This document shows, in pieces, positions 45,486-57,612 of a stretch of 64,000 nt of DNA (position 1 is the stretch's first letter; every line of letters starts with the position of its first letter). A program made the translations under genes and the position numbers. The notes beneath the pieces are model-generated. The model did not search any database. It was not told the origin of the DNA and worked only from the letters and a program-made list of their open reading frames with translations. This DNA comes from Sternotherus odoratus (Eukaryota > Chordata > Testudines > Kinosternidae): positions 9,492,285 through 9,556,284 of the forward strand of contig JAVMKO010000021.1 of assembly GCA_032164245.1 (NCBI GenBank), given 5' to 3'.

Positions 45486-46849
45486 CCAAGGTAGTCAAGA
45501 GGTACGCCGGGAGCAAATCTAGACCGCCAGATGCTTTCAAACAGACTGCAAAATCTTTTAATTTACTTATCATCTTGATTGTTATTTTTTCTGGAGTCCT
45601 GAACTGGACTATACCTTGTCCAAGAAACTTGGACCTTGACAAAAAAAGAATTGATTACCCCAACTAAGCAATCACAGATGTGCTACAGAACTACTGTCAC
45701 TTGGGCCAAGCTTTACAAAGTCTGATGACGATTCTCCATGCTGCAAGGCACAGAGACGCTAATGGGGCCAGGAATGGAATATGCTCAGTAAAAGGGACTC
45801 CGCACCGCAGTAGGGCCAAACTAGTGTAGGGGTTGGGGAGTGGGGACAGGGAGGGGGGAGTGCTTAGTCCATTGCTGCTCTCTGGTGAGCCCCATCTGAT
45901 TTAACAGCCCTTTGTGAGTTATTAACAGCTGGCACAAATTGGAGCTGCCCCGAGGCCATTCTAACTTCTGATCTGAATGGGTTTTTCCCAAACACTCCAA
46001 AATCATGAGTCAGGCCCCACCAAAATCATGTGATTAACTTCAAATTCAGGAGGGCTTTTTTTTTGGGGGGGGGGGGAGGTAAATAATAAATGATTTTCCT
46101 TTTGCCTTCTGGTGTTGGAGCCTTTTAGGCTGCACTTGGGGGTCACATTTTCAAGCTTTTCTCTGCAACCACAGGGGCGAGAAATTTACTGTTTATTTTT
46201 AAAATGGAGGCTGAGACTCATGTACTCACCCAATTTCAATGGCGGGGGCCTTAAGGCAAACATCAGATAGAGTGAGATTCGTGGTGGCAACACTGCCACC
46301 AGCACAGAACATCTGGAGCAGCTGTTTGCTAGCCTAGCTCCCACCCCCAGGGGTGTCAGGAAGGGCGGGAGTATGTGGATCACACTGCTACAGCTATTCT
46401 CGACTTCCCAAGCCCCATAAGACACTAAAAACGGAGGAAGCCGCATGGTCCCCAAGTGGTTCCACAACACAGGGACTGTAAAGGAGAGTTAAAGCCCCCT
46501 CCCTCTTTGCCCCTCTCACCCCCACTTTCTATTCCTGTGTTCTAGGGAAAGACTCACGAGGAATCGTGGCCTCTCGCTCTTGTTTCAGGAATTTTGTATG
46601 TGGTCTATGTGGGACATAAGCCCCGTGCGGCAGGGACGGGGTCCTTCATTGGGTTTGTACAGCACCAAGCACACTAGCCAAGATCCCCACATAATCACGC
46701 TAAGCGCACAACAGGTGTTTTTCATGACAATGCTCCAAAAGCAAACACACTGTCACGCGTGATGAGCATACAGGGAGGGGTTCGGAATGAGGCATAAACG
46801 TTTCCCGTGTGGAAAGGTGTTTTAGAAAAGAACATTTGAAAAACATCCC

Positions 46850-46975
46850 ATTCAATTGCCATGTGCATTGTCTGTAAAACAGTGATGATGCTGTGGCCCC
46901 TCTCTGGTAAGATGCTTCGGGAGCTCTGAATGAGAAGCACCATATCAGTGCTAAGTGGTATTTCCTTCCCCATCT
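46850..46975 (+). repeat. MIR-type 3' fragment
   Basis: GTCTGTAAAACAGTGATGAT, GTAAGATGCTTCGGGAGCTC and CATATCAGTGCTAAGTGGTA. Confidence 0.55.
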
Positions 46976-47204
46976 CTAGTGATTGCACCAGGATGTGAGT
47001 GCGTAAACAGCACTGTTTTCCTTTCCAATCAGACTGCTCCATTCAGTGATATGAATAGCATCATTGAATCGTTCAGGCCAAGGGAACAGATTATCGAGGA
47101 TATCACTTCTGTTTACACACAAATAGCTTGTAATTCAGTAAGGAGGGGGCAGGAAACACAGAAAAGTACACGACAATTTAGTAGGGCTGTCTGTCCGTCT
47201 AAGG

Positions 47205-47369
47205 CAGTGGTTTTCAAGCTTTTTCCATGTGCAGATCCCTTTGGAAAATTCAGACATAGTCTGCCGACCCCAGGTTGAAAACCACTGTTCTATGATAACC
47301 TTTTGCAGAACCCTTAAACATAGTCTGTGCCCCCCCAGGGATTTGCAGACCACAGGTTGAAAACCACTG
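47205..47369. mobile_element. hAT-type MITE with perfect 8-bp duplication
   Basis: CAGTGGTTTTCAA and TTGAAAACCACTG are perfect 13-bp inverted termini. GTCTAAGG flanks both sides (47197-47204, 47370-47377), the 8-bp target duplication diagnostic of hAT. A second TTGAAAACCACTG occurs internally at 47275-47287, after which a diverged version of the preceding segment (ACATAGTCTG) is repeated. The right half has thus been duplicated within the element. Confidence 0.92.
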
Positions 47370-47610
47370 GTCTAAGGCATTTCCCGTGTGCCCATCAGTA
47401 TAGTATCTATGATCTGATGGGCGTGGGATTTGATAACACGCTATTGTCGACACATCCAATGTTGACACTTTGTAAAGTTTGCTGCAGCCTTAGCGAGGGT
47501 TTGAATTAGGTTTAAGGTGCAGCTCCCAGAGGAGGGACAAAGCAGCAGGGCTGCCTAGCATCTGCCCCCAGCTCGCTGTGGTTCAGCCTACAGGGACATC
47601 TGGGCAGCCT

Positions 47611-47750
47611 GGCCCCGATCCAGGAACACATGCCTATTCAGGATAGCACCTAAGTATTTGACTAAGCCCCACTGTCTTCAATGGAACTTAACTGCATGCT
47701 TAAAGTGAAGAATGCCATTAAGTGCCTTCCTGAATCAGGACTGGAGTGTG
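47611..47750. mobile_element. Palindromic MITE, copy 2
   Basis: GGCCCCGATCCAGGAA and TTCCTGAATCAGGACTGG are near-inverted ends. The interior CACTGTCTTCAATGG..CTGCATGCTTAAAGTG is typical of an old amniote palindromic repeat. Related to 13111-13208. Confidence 0.6.
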
Positions 47751-48192
47751 TTGATCAGGCAGAATTTTGTTTCAGGCAGGAGCTAGTTAGCTATTGGGAC
47801 ATGACTTATGCAAATGACCCTCCCATGAGCCCTTGGAATGAACTGTGAGTGTGTCTGAAACTCCTGCAAGCCCACAGGTTGCAATACAAAAGGCAGGCAA
47901 CTGGAGTGATAAGGAAGGCTTTGGGGAATGTGTCTGAATATTAATAGTGAATGGCAATCAGGAGGACATTGTCAAAAGACAGCTCATAATTGTAGAATCA
48001 ATGCACTGTCGTTACAAACTTCCCCTCAGCAACATGACCCTGAAAGCTCTTTGCTAGCTCCAGCCACGCACCCTTCTCATGAGCACGGTGGGTTGTCAAT
48101 AATATGGGGTTATCATCAAGGCTGGGCCTTGTCTTCAGCAGTTTGTTCATGGAGGGTTTCTCTTGTGTGCGGAGCTGCGTGCACACACATCT

Positions 48193-48211
48193 TTGTGTGT
48201 GTGTGTGATTG

Positions 48212-48241
<30 letters not shown>
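48193..48241. repeat. (GT)n and (CA)n microsatellite pair
   Basis: GTGTGTGTGTGTG (48194-48206) then ATTG then about 14 CA units. The two can fold on each other. Confidence 0.9.
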
Positions 48242-48245
<4 letters not shown>

Positions 48246-48824
48246 TTTATTCTTGTAGAGTTGGTCTCGGGGTTGTAGTACCAGATATTGCATTAAGGTT
48301 TTGGCTGCTTTAGACAAAAGAGCACTGACAAACGTTTTGCAAAAGAATCTGAACGGGACACAGACTCCGCAGGGAGAAATAAAGGAGAAAGAACATAATT
48401 TGGACGTACCAGCTTTAATGTCATCCACTGAATAGATGTTCAACTCGTGTGAATGGCCGTAACTGATTTTCAGACGTCCCAGCTTTGAAGCAAAACTGTA
48501 AGAATGAAGACAGGAGGTAAGTCTCTCCCTCAAGTGTTTGGGGGTCAAACGTTGCCAATTCTCAGCCCCCTGCAGCCTCTTCTTTCTGCAAGACTGGGAG
48601 CATCCTTACCACACAGCTTGTCTGTCACTGTTTGGTGCCTGAACCGGCTTCTGAGAAGTGTGGGGAGCCATCAAGACAGGGAAGTCAGAGCCTCCGTGCT
48701 ACCAACATGAGCAAAGGGATTGTGTGGAGGCTATTTCGTGGCACAAGGGAAAGGAATGGGGCTTGCTCTGCCCAGCCTCAGTGTGAGCAGATCCCCACCC
48801 AGGAGACACAGAGGTTCCATGGTG

Positions 48825-49100
48825 TAGCGACTACGGCTATTATCGTTATTTGTAGAACAGTAGAACTGAGAGGCAACCCAGCTGATATCAGGGTCCCATT
48901 GTGTTTGGTGCTGTACAGACACAGATGGAGATTACAGCATGAATAGACAAGACAGACAAAGACTGGGAAAGGAAACAGAGGAGAAGTGACTTGGCACAGG
49001 GTTACCCAGCAGGTCAATAGCAGCATTAGGAACAGAACCCCCGGGTCTCCTGAGTCCCAACCCACTGTCCTACCCACTGGACAACGCTGCCTCTCTAGCA
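48825..49100. repeat. L2/MIR-type composite fragment
   Basis: TTGTGTTTGGTGCTGTACAG (L2 3' type) is followed by GAAGTGACTTGGCACAGGGT and ACAGAACCCCCGGGTCTCCT (minus MIR core type). Confidence 0.6.
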
Positions 49101-49587
49101 CCAGCAGGGGGTCAGCCCCCGCTGCAGCCTTTTTGCTTTTCTTGGAGAAAAACGTGCTCCAACCCTTCATGCCAGATTTTGCCCTTCCACTTTGCCGAGA
49201 GCCGAGGCAGAGCTCGAACAGGATAGAGGAGCTGCAAAGTGGGCTCCCACCTAGCCCCAGTGCTCTCAGGGTCCCCGTCCCCACATGGAGTCTTCTCATA
49301 GCTCTCTCCCTCAGTCACTAACTTGGAAAGAGCTTCCCAGTCCAGCCACGTGGGTCGCTGAGAAGAGCTCGCTGCAGGTGGGGAGTGATTTGGCTGAAGG
49401 AAGGCTGGGCAAATGCAGCAACGGGAAATGTTATTTACTCCTCCAAGGAGGGAGGGAGCTGGCTCTTCCCCTCTCAAACCCAGCTCCCCCTGCCTTACTC
49501 TGGGAAGGGGCTGATTCTGTGATTCTCACCCCCCGAGCCCTCCTGTCTCACCCAGGCAGGGAGCTGTCTCTTCCCCTGTAAGCCCCA

Positions 49588-49634
49588 GAGCTTCCTTTAT
49601 ACCCCTAACCTTGAGCTTCCTTTATACCCCTAAC
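49588..49634. repeat. 25-bp tandem duplication
   Basis: The unit beginning GAGCTTCCTTTATACCCCTA occurs at 49588 and again at 49613. Confidence 0.95.
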
Positions 49635-50474
49635 TCTCCCACACGGCTGTCTTTGCACTTGGCAACTGCTGTCATGAGATGGCCCCTTTCTCTATTTCCC
49701 TTCCTTTTAAGCCAGTCGGAATGACCGAAAGGGCCTAGGCAACTGGGAGAAGCTAAAAAACGCCAGCGATTGTAACTTCCCTGCGGGCCCCAGCTCTGGG
49801 TGCCCCTTTCCCCACAGTCACTCTATTGTCTGCACACAGACAAGTTCCAAGCTCCTTCAGGAACATGGGAAATGGTGGGTGGTTGGCAGCCGTGGCCTCT
49901 TCCCTTTCATCTTTCACCCCCCTCCACCAAGGCCAGATGAGGTTTTAATCTATTTTCTCCTCTTCTCCTTCCTCCTCCTCCTCCTCCCCCTACTCACTAG
50001 CTTTCTCCTGGTGTCTCCGTCCGCTCGCTCGCTCCGTCCAGGCGCCTGCCTGAGAGCTCTTGATCCGCTTCCCACAAACAGCATTGGATATTTTGAACTG
50101 GGTTACAAGTCTCTGTAGGGAAGGGTTGAACGCCAGACCCCCAGGACAGGAGAGGAAGCCTCCTGCAGACCAGCTACAGACAACTTGCCCAGCCAGTGGC
50201 AACCGGACTCCTCTGGATTTTTGGCATAATTCAGAACAGCTGCTGGAAGTTAATTCCACAATTAAATGCGGAGGGTGTGTTCCTCTGGGGGGTGGCAGCT
50301 CCACGCCACTGGAGCAGCACCACAATGCGGGAGCCAGAGCGTGGTCCCTGAATATCCACATCAGGCTCCGTTACCACAGGGGTGTGGAGATGTCCATGAA
50401 TGAACATGGACACAATTGTCCTCCCAGCTTGCTACAGAGGGTGCAGGACAAATGACCAGTGGGGCAGCCCTCAC

Positions 50475-50665
50475 CACAATTAATCCTATTTACCCCTTTC
50501 GGTTGGAGGATCCCAAAGTCTTTTACTGGCATTACTGATTTAATCTCAAACAACCCCTCCAGTGAGGGGCGCAAGCATTGCCCTCATTCACAGATGGGGA
50601 AACTGAGGCAGGGAGCAGGGAACCAACTTGCCCAGGGTCATGCAGTGAGTGACCCCTGTTCCCGC
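50475..50665 (-). repeat. MIR-type SINE fragment
   Basis: GGAGGATCCCAAAGTCTTTT, then CAGATGGGGAAACTGAGGCA and CAACTTGCCCAGGGTCATGC. Confidence 0.75.
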
Positions 50666-51022
50666 TTCCCTGGCAGGGGCTGTAACAAGGCCTACTCCCC
50701 ACAAAGGAGTCCTGGGGGGAAGGAACATGGGACCTGCCGTGTCTTCTCACCCTAAAATAAGGTGTTCCCCTCAGCCCTGGATTGTATTAACTGAGTGGCA
50801 TGGAAACAACCTATTCCCTTGTCTCCTGGAACATAACCACTGCCCTCCTCGTTGAACTAACCTCAGTTGGTTCCAAGCCTCCTGGGAAAGGGTTTTCTCT
50901 GCTCAGAGGTTCCCAAATACCTTCCTGTCTGGTCAGTCTGTTTAGTCCGCCCTGCCCCTTTCTAAAGTTTTCAGGGAGGGGCCTGCAGCTCCTGTGATTA
51001 CCTCCCATCATCTCAACATTGC

Positions 51023-51043
51023 ATTTACATTCCCTTCCTGCAA
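51023..51043. repeat. 21-bp word repeated at 52787
   Basis: A 21-base word starting ATTTACATTCCC and ending TTCCTGCAA is identical here and at 52787-52807. Flanking sequence differs. It contains a TEAD-like CATTCC and an ETS-like TTCCTG. Confidence 0.9.
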
Positions 51044-52439
51044 ATCACATGAAATTAAAGCAAATCAACAACACGAAGATGCCCATCACATGCAACCAAA
51101 GTCACAGAGGCATGGGATGATGTCCATTAGGTATGGATGAGTCTGTGAAGCAACAAATCCAGGCCAGGTGATGCTTCAAACAAACCCTCCACCCTCCGTA
51201 AGGGCCCCTCCGAGAGTTCACTTGGGTGCATTAGGTAAGGAGCCAGTGCACTGCCTCCTCATGACGCAGCCTTATTATATTGGAGCAAATTCATCCCTGA
51301 TGTAACAATGAAGGCAATGGAGTTACACCGGGAATCAACATGGCCCATATTGCTTTGTACATGGATTGCCTGGGGGGCTTAAAGAGTTGAAACTAATTAA
51401 CTAGTTATAGTATGTATGAGTTATACGGTTGCAAACTGTCTTCTTTCTAATCGTATCTATCCATCAGTGCCCCTTCTCAGCACCAATGTGTACTCACATG
51501 TTGGAACATGTACAAAAGGTGTATTTAAACATTCATGCACACCACAAGGTCAGCCACACCCTCTCACTAGAATCCCTGGGGAAGGAGAGATGGGAGTGGG
51601 GAACAAACCCTGCTGGTTTTCTAAAATAGAGATTTTTACAGAAACTTTCTCCTGAACCCTTGATCTCCTGCAACTGAGTCCACAGCCGTGGACTCCTCCT
51701 CTAGCCGAGTCCACCGCTGGGATAGGTGAGATACGGAGAGCTATGGGTGGAGGGTGTCACAGGCCAGGGGAGGTTGAGCCTCCCGAAACAGCCCTGTGTG
51801 GCCCCACCCACACTCCACCCCGAGACCCCCTCCTGCTTCCCGGGACACTCTTCCCCTGTGGCCGGGCTGGGGCTAGGACTGGGGAGGGTGGTCTGTGGCC
51901 CCGGGACGGGACTCTGGGTGGCTGGAGTCATGCCACACACCTGACCAATGCTCTGGGGTTGGGGGCACTTGTGTGGCTTAAGGCTGGGGTGGAGGGACTG
52001 GCAGCTGGGGGGGGCACTCTGGGTTCTGATGAGGTGAAAGGGGCAGAGCCTCAGGAAGAAAGGGCAGGGCCTCCCTAAGCCAGTGGTTCACACGCTGCTC
52101 ATGCTGAGAGCTATAGCAATCATCAGGGTTTGTTTTAAACACAGGAGATAATCTCTGGGCCCACCAGGAGAAGGCAACAATGGCACAGGGGTAGGTGTCA
52201 GGTCATAGATCACATAGGCCAATCTCTGCAAATCAGGATGATCCAGGCAACAGGAGAGTCATATGTGGGGATGGGAATGAGTCTGTAACAACAGGGGAGA
52301 GAAGAGGGGTACCAGACACGAGTCTGGAACAGAATAGCAGTGAGCAGCTAAAGGCTTTGCTGGGATAGTTCCGTTCCTCTTTGCTTCCTCGCCAGCAGAG
52401 CGGATGTTGAGATATTGCATTGCACTGGGAGAGCAAAGT

Positions 52440-53160
52440 CACTTTCATGCCAAGAGAAATACACACACAATGAGAACAAAGGAGCAAATGAGGGCCACAC
52501 CCTGGAATTAAGAACAAGGGCTGCTCTATTTGAGTCACATCACTCATCTACTCCCGCAGGAGATCTTGGGAGACCTCTGGTATCAGTGCAGGAAAAGAGG
52601 CGGCCACACACACAGCCAGAGCTAGGGAAACGCCCAGATGCACACACACGGTCAGAGACGCACAAACAGTCATAGAAACACAGGCTGAGTGTCATGGAAA
52701 CACACACACAGAGGCAGGGAGACACACGGGGTCACAGAGAAGCAAGAAAGACACAGTCAGAGAGACCCATGTACACAGCCAAGGAGATTTACATTCCCTT
52801 CCTGCAAGCAGAATCAGTCAGGGAAGCGCACGAAAAAACAAGGAAACACACTCAACTAGAAGTAGGAAACAGACACTCATACAGAGTCAGGGAGGTGCAC
52901 AGGGAAACAGAGAGATGGCCAAGGAGATCCACAGCGACACACAAAGGGCACACACAAGGCAAGGAGACACACAGACCAGGGGCTTGCTCCCACTTACAGT
53001 GTCAAGGTCACATACTGAATCTGTGCCAGACACACACAGAGCCAAGGAGACCCACAGTCAAGGCACCCCATGCAGAGTTTGGGGCGCTCTCGCATGCGCG
53101 CACACACTCACTAACAGAGGTGCATGGGCACACCCATCCATACACACAAGTGTCCAGCAC
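52440..53160. repeat. Degenerate CA/GA-rich low-complexity tract
   Basis: Over about 700 bp, words such as GGAGACACACAGACC, AGCCAAGGAGACCCACAGTC and CAGTCAGAGAGACCC recur at irregular 20-30-base spacing. It looks like an eroded minisatellite seeded by CA repeats. The open frames across it are compositional. Confidence 0.55.
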
Positions 53161-54112
53161 TGGAGTTGTCATGCACTCAGGCATGCTGATATCAAGTGCT
53201 GAGTTGTTCTGCCCAGGGGAAGCCATCTAGCTGGCTGGTCATTTCTCAGTGTTGAGTCAGGATTAGCAAAAGGATCTTTCTCAGCTCTCAGTGTCCGAGC
53301 AAACCTCAGCAAAGCGAGAACGCTGCAGAGGACAAACTCCAGGGGGGTCCCGTTCCTGAAATCTCTCTCCACTAGCAGCCCGGTCCCCAAAACTGCACTG
53401 GCAGCAGTTTAGCTTTACGTGATGTCCGTGGGCACCCGGGGAAGAAGCTGCAGTGTGATAATGATTATAAGCCCCTTGGGGTAGTAACATAATGTTCTCT
53501 TCTTAGGTGTCACAAAGCACAAGGTGCACCGCAAATACCGCACAGACTATGCAGAGGATGGATCAGATCCCTCAACATCCCTTTCCCCAGGTTGCCACAA
53601 GCCTTCCTGAAGTACCAGCTGCCTGGCTGCCAGTCATGGACAAGCCAGGAGCAGAAATGAGTTTCCCGGAAGCAAAGGACTCCACTCTGCTTCCCCAGCC
53701 CTCCCTCCTCCCATAAGCACTGCTACATCCAATGCAGTAGCCATTTAACATTAAAACCACCCTGCCGAGGTGCTGGGATGTCCGGGGAAAGGCCTGTGTT
53801 TTCAGTTACTGTCTGAGGACATGTCCCGGTTACTACAGACAAAGTATTTGAGAGCAGAGGGCTCACACTTAGGTGTGTCGCAGCGTATGCCCCAAGTGGA
53901 AACTTCACTGAAAAGCCCTCAGGAGCACCTCGTCCATTTTCTCTTCCGCGCAGAGGAAGGAAAGGACACCCCCCACTTTTCTTGGTCCTTGTTGGATGCT
54001 TCCCGCTCCCACCAATTGCCATAGTCCACTGCACTCTGCCTGCACCATTTCCAAGAGGGTTCAGGCTGCTGGGACAGGAGCCACTGCTAGCTCTCCAATA
54101 GCTAGAGCTCCA

Positions 54113-54220
54113 GCGCCACCCCCAGATAGCGCCTCCTGCTGGGAAATGATGGGACCAGTGTAGCAATGAGCACCTCCCACCGCTATTCAAATACCATCCT
54201 TTGACAGCGCCACCTGCTGG
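54113..54220 (-). promoter_or_regulatory. Cluster of three CTCF-like motifs
   Basis: On the minus strand, 54220-54207 reads CCAGCAGGTGGCGC, a perfect match to CCASYAGRKGGCRS. 54142-54129 reads CCAGCAGGAGGCGC (13 of 14). 54126-54113 keeps the GGTGGCGC half. All three share one orientation, within 108 bp. Binding is inferred. Confidence 0.5.
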
Positions 54221-54741
54221 AAGAGGTCTTTAGTGTAGCCGCTGTAAACCCATCCAGCGTGTTGAGTTATGGTGGACAGTGTCCAACTGAATGCGAAATC
54301 CTGGAGAACACTATTCAAATAACAAGAGCTCGCTGGGGAAGAAGATGACCTGGTTAAAGGAGAGCTTCCCTGTAGAAGGAGGAGCAGACTGCATCATTCC
54401 CTCTCGAAAGACCTGGGCCTGCATCCCCATCTCCTTTGTCACAGGGCCATAGACTCTGAGCACTAGTAGGGGGATAGAATGAGAAGGTTATGATGGGGTT
54501 GAATGGGAAGGGAGGTGAGGACAAGCTAATGGCAAATGGGAGCAGAGGTAGGAGCAGGCAGTAATGAATGGCAAGGGAGGATGTGAGATCCTGAATGGAG
54601 AAGAGCAGGACATGCATGATCACAAATAGGGAGGAGAGGTGTAGGGCTGGTGATCGTGACAGGAAGGAAAGCCAGACTCTGGTAAATAGGAAGAATCCAG
54701 ATGATTGAGAATGAATCTCTTCTATAGCAGTTCCCTCCATT

Positions 54742-54995
54742 ACATAAGAACAGCCATACTGGATCAGACCAATGGTTCATCTAGCCCAGTCTCCTATCTC
54801 TGACAGTGGCGGGTACCGGATGCTTCAGAGGGAATGAACAGAACGGGTCAATTTATCAAGTGATCCATCCCCTTGTCATCCAGGCCCAGCGTCTGGCAGT
54901 CAGAGCATGGGGCTACCTCCCTGACCATCTTGGCTAATAACCACTGATGGTATCCTCCATGAGCTTATCTAGTTCTTTATTTAACCTAGTTATAC
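54742..54995 (-). mobile_element. CR1 3' end fragment
   Basis: ACATAAGAACAGCCATACTG, GATCAGACCAATGGTTCATC and TAGCCCAGTCTCC are the reverse complement of the same CR1 3' terminus seen in sense at 62290-62350. The more internal CTCCATGAGCTTATCTAG follows as expected. Confidence 0.9.
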
Positions 54996-55024
54996 ATTGA
55001 TCCCAACGTGCTTGAGAAAGGAAG

Positions 55025-55105
55025 TCAGCATCATTTCCTCCTTTTACAGATGAGGAAACTGAGGCACAAGGAAGAAAACTGACTTGCCCGAGTTTACCCC
55101 ACAGA
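55025..55105 (-). repeat. MIR-type fragment
   Basis: TTTACAGATGAGGAAACTGA, GGCACAAGG and ACTTGCCCGAG. Confidence 0.7.
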
Positions 55106-56825
55106 CCGAAAAGTCTGAGACTCCCTGCAGTAACCACATGGAGCACGGGGACCGCGGCGCAGTTTAGTGCTAGAGTGATTTCCCCGGTTACAAGAGCCCC
55201 GCAGGTGCAGGGTCAGTCAGTCTGTGGCAAGAGAATTATGGCTCCCCGTTCCAGAATAAACTAGTCAACCTCGGTTGACGGTTTGATGCCTCTGTATCCA
55301 GCTGCTGCTTCTCTGCCAGGTGGCGGAGCTCTGCCAGACTCCTCCCAGATTGCTCCCAGCTCCCCGCCTGGTTGGTGCCAGCATGCGCGTTCTCTGGCCT
55401 TGAAAGATTCCAAAGGAATAGCTATCACTCCATGCACTTCCCCCTCCAACCGATCGCTCAGCCAGCTGCCGGAAACCTTCATTCCTACCAGGCTGCCTTC
55501 TCCTAGATGAATTTTAGGACAGGCTTGAAAGCAAAAGCCAGGGAAGGTAGAATGCCAGTTGCCACACCCACCCCAAAAGGAACAGAGAAAGTTCAGCCTG
55601 CCCATGTGGCAAAACTTTGCCAGGTGCTTCTTAACTCTGAGCGTGACGTGCCCTGGATGGAGGCTGAAATGAATTGAAAATGCAAGAGCCGCCTGTCTTG
55701 TGAGGCTGATGTGACATGCCAGGCCAAGGAGTCAGGAGAGCAGGGCTTGGGATGCTTGTCTGTTATTCAAGAGTAGCAGAGCCTAAAGATTCATGCTGCT
55801 GTTAGAGGGAACCTGCTGTGTAGAGGAGACTGCTGCCTCCCGCTGCTTATTTGAACTGGCTGGTTATGCTCCGGCACTGCCTGCTTTCTAACAGTACCAG
55901 TCAGGACACCAGCTTCTGCCCAGCAGTGCCCTGTCATGCCAGGCAGGATATCTGAGCTGCAAGCTTTCTGGCAGTAGTGTCCTGTCAGTGCCAGGCAGGA
56001 AGTTATGAAAAGCAAATATCCCAGAGCAGTGGAAGCCCCATTCCTGCAGTGTCCACAAGCAGCCACAGGGATGGTCTTTCTTCTCCTTGTTTGTGCAGCA
56101 CAGCAGGGTCCTAGTCCACAACTAAGGCTCCGGAAGCCACAGTAATACCTAAAATAATAAATAATAATAAGGCTGAAAGTAATGTTTGGAAGCTGGTGAA
56201 ATTGTAAGTTTCTCCCTCCCTCCTCTCCAGCGTCCCACCCCAGCTGTCTTCAAAGAGGAGAATGTCTTTATTCTGATCTGCTCTTAGAAAGCTTTTCCCC
56301 TTTGGACCTGGCCAGGCCCTGCCAGCAGCCACAGCCCATCCTCTCTGGGATGTTTGCTTTGCCTATCCTCTAAATCTTTCCCCGGTGTAACCCTTTCCTT
56401 GATTTCTCACATATTATGTTCAAGCCTTATCTCTCCATTACTAACTACTTCGTCAGGGCTTCGGCTGACATTTCAGTGGAGAAAGACCAATCCTAATCAA
56501 GAGGGAGAGAGCGGAGGCTGGGAATGTGTTCTCCCCGCAGCCAGCACTTTTGACAATACTCCCTACCTTAACTCCGGCAGGGAGAAACTGAGTCTGAGGT
56601 AGCTAGAGCCCCTTCACAGCGTGCATTGATCCATACAGTGACAACTGCCACAGAAGGCTGGGTAGGATTAGCTGAGGGCACCTTTGCTCTTGCAGCTTCT
56701 TGCTGCAAGAAGTGACACTATTTTGCAGAGTGACTCCTCCTACAGCTAAGACTTTTGATGTAGAAGAATAGGATTGGAAGAGCGGTGACCTCCCTTATGC
56801 TGTCTGCAGTAAAAGATGAATTGCT

Positions 56826-57075
56826 TGAACTACACTGGTAGAGGTAAAGTGGCAAACCTGGTGTGGATGCAGTTATACTGATATAGCTTATTCCAATTCC
56901 GGAGGCAGAATAAGTTATACCAGCATAACTTTTATACCAGCATAATTGTACACTAGCATTATACCAGCATAATCTACACTAGGGCTTTTACTGGTATAAC
57001 TATATAGGTAAAAATCACCCTCCAACTGAAAAAGTTATACTGGTATAATTTACAAGTGTAGACATACCCCTTAGA
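56826..57075. mobile_element. MITE of the GTCTACAC-terminal family, copy 3 (truncated)
   Basis: The right end AGTGTAGACATACCCCTTAG is intact; the left starts inside the element at ACTACACTGG. The interior has repeated TTATACCAGCATAA and TTATACTGGTATAA words. Confidence 0.6.
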
Positions 57076-57149
57076 GCCAGTGCTCTAGCCTCTCCCTGTC
57101 ATCCCTCTAACTAGCTAAAGTACTTTTCTGGCATCTGTCACGATAGTAT

Positions 57150-57612
57150 CCAAGCATCTCACAGTTTTCATGTATTTACTCACACTCACATGAGGTAGGG
57201 CAATGCTGGTATCACCATTGTACAGATGGGAAAGGGAGTCACAAAAAGACTAAGAGTGTGTCTACACTAGAAATGCTACAGTGGTGCAGCTTTAGTATAG
57301 ACCCGTACTACAGTGGCAGGAGGAGTTCCCCCATCACTGTAATAAATCCACCTTGAGAGAAGGTAGCTAGGTTGAGGGAAGACTCCTTCTGTCGACCTAG
57401 TGGCATTGGCACCAGGATTAGGACATCTGAATTACATCACAGAGGGCATGACATTTTTCGCAAACTTTGTAATGTAGACCAGCCAAGGGCACAGATCCTG
57501 AAAGGTATTTAGATGACTAACTTGGGACGTAGAGGCCTAAATAAGTGACTTGCCGAAGGTCATGAGGGTCTTCTGAGTCCCAGGCTAGTACCTTAACCCC
57601 TGAGCCATCCTT
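57150..57612 (-). repeat. MIR-type SINE split by a MITE
   Basis: CATGAGGTAGGGCAATGC and CATTGTACAGATGGGAAAGG precede the MITE at 57250-57495. AGTGACTTGCCGAAGGTCAT and AGTCCCAGGCTAG follow it. Confidence 0.6.
57250..57495. mobile_element. MITE of the GTCTACAC-terminal family, copy 4
   Basis: The left end TAAGAGTGTGTCTACACTAG and right end TAATGTAGACCAGCC.. are approximate inverted repeats. The interior has TGTCGACCTAGTGGCA and GGTAGCTAGGTTGAGGG. It sits only about 175 bp from copy 3. Confidence 0.55.

Noticed and set aside
49092..49106. Additional CTCF site CCAGCAGGGGGTCA
   Set aside because: The essential GGCGC part reads GGTCA; too weak to list.
52440..53160. CRISPR-like or tandem array
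   Set aside because: Spacing and unit sequence are irregular; it is low-complexity CA/GA-rich vertebrate DNA.
55910..55995. Pair of similar words around GTGCCAGGCAGGA
   Set aside because: A short imperfect local repeat without boundaries or a recognisable class.
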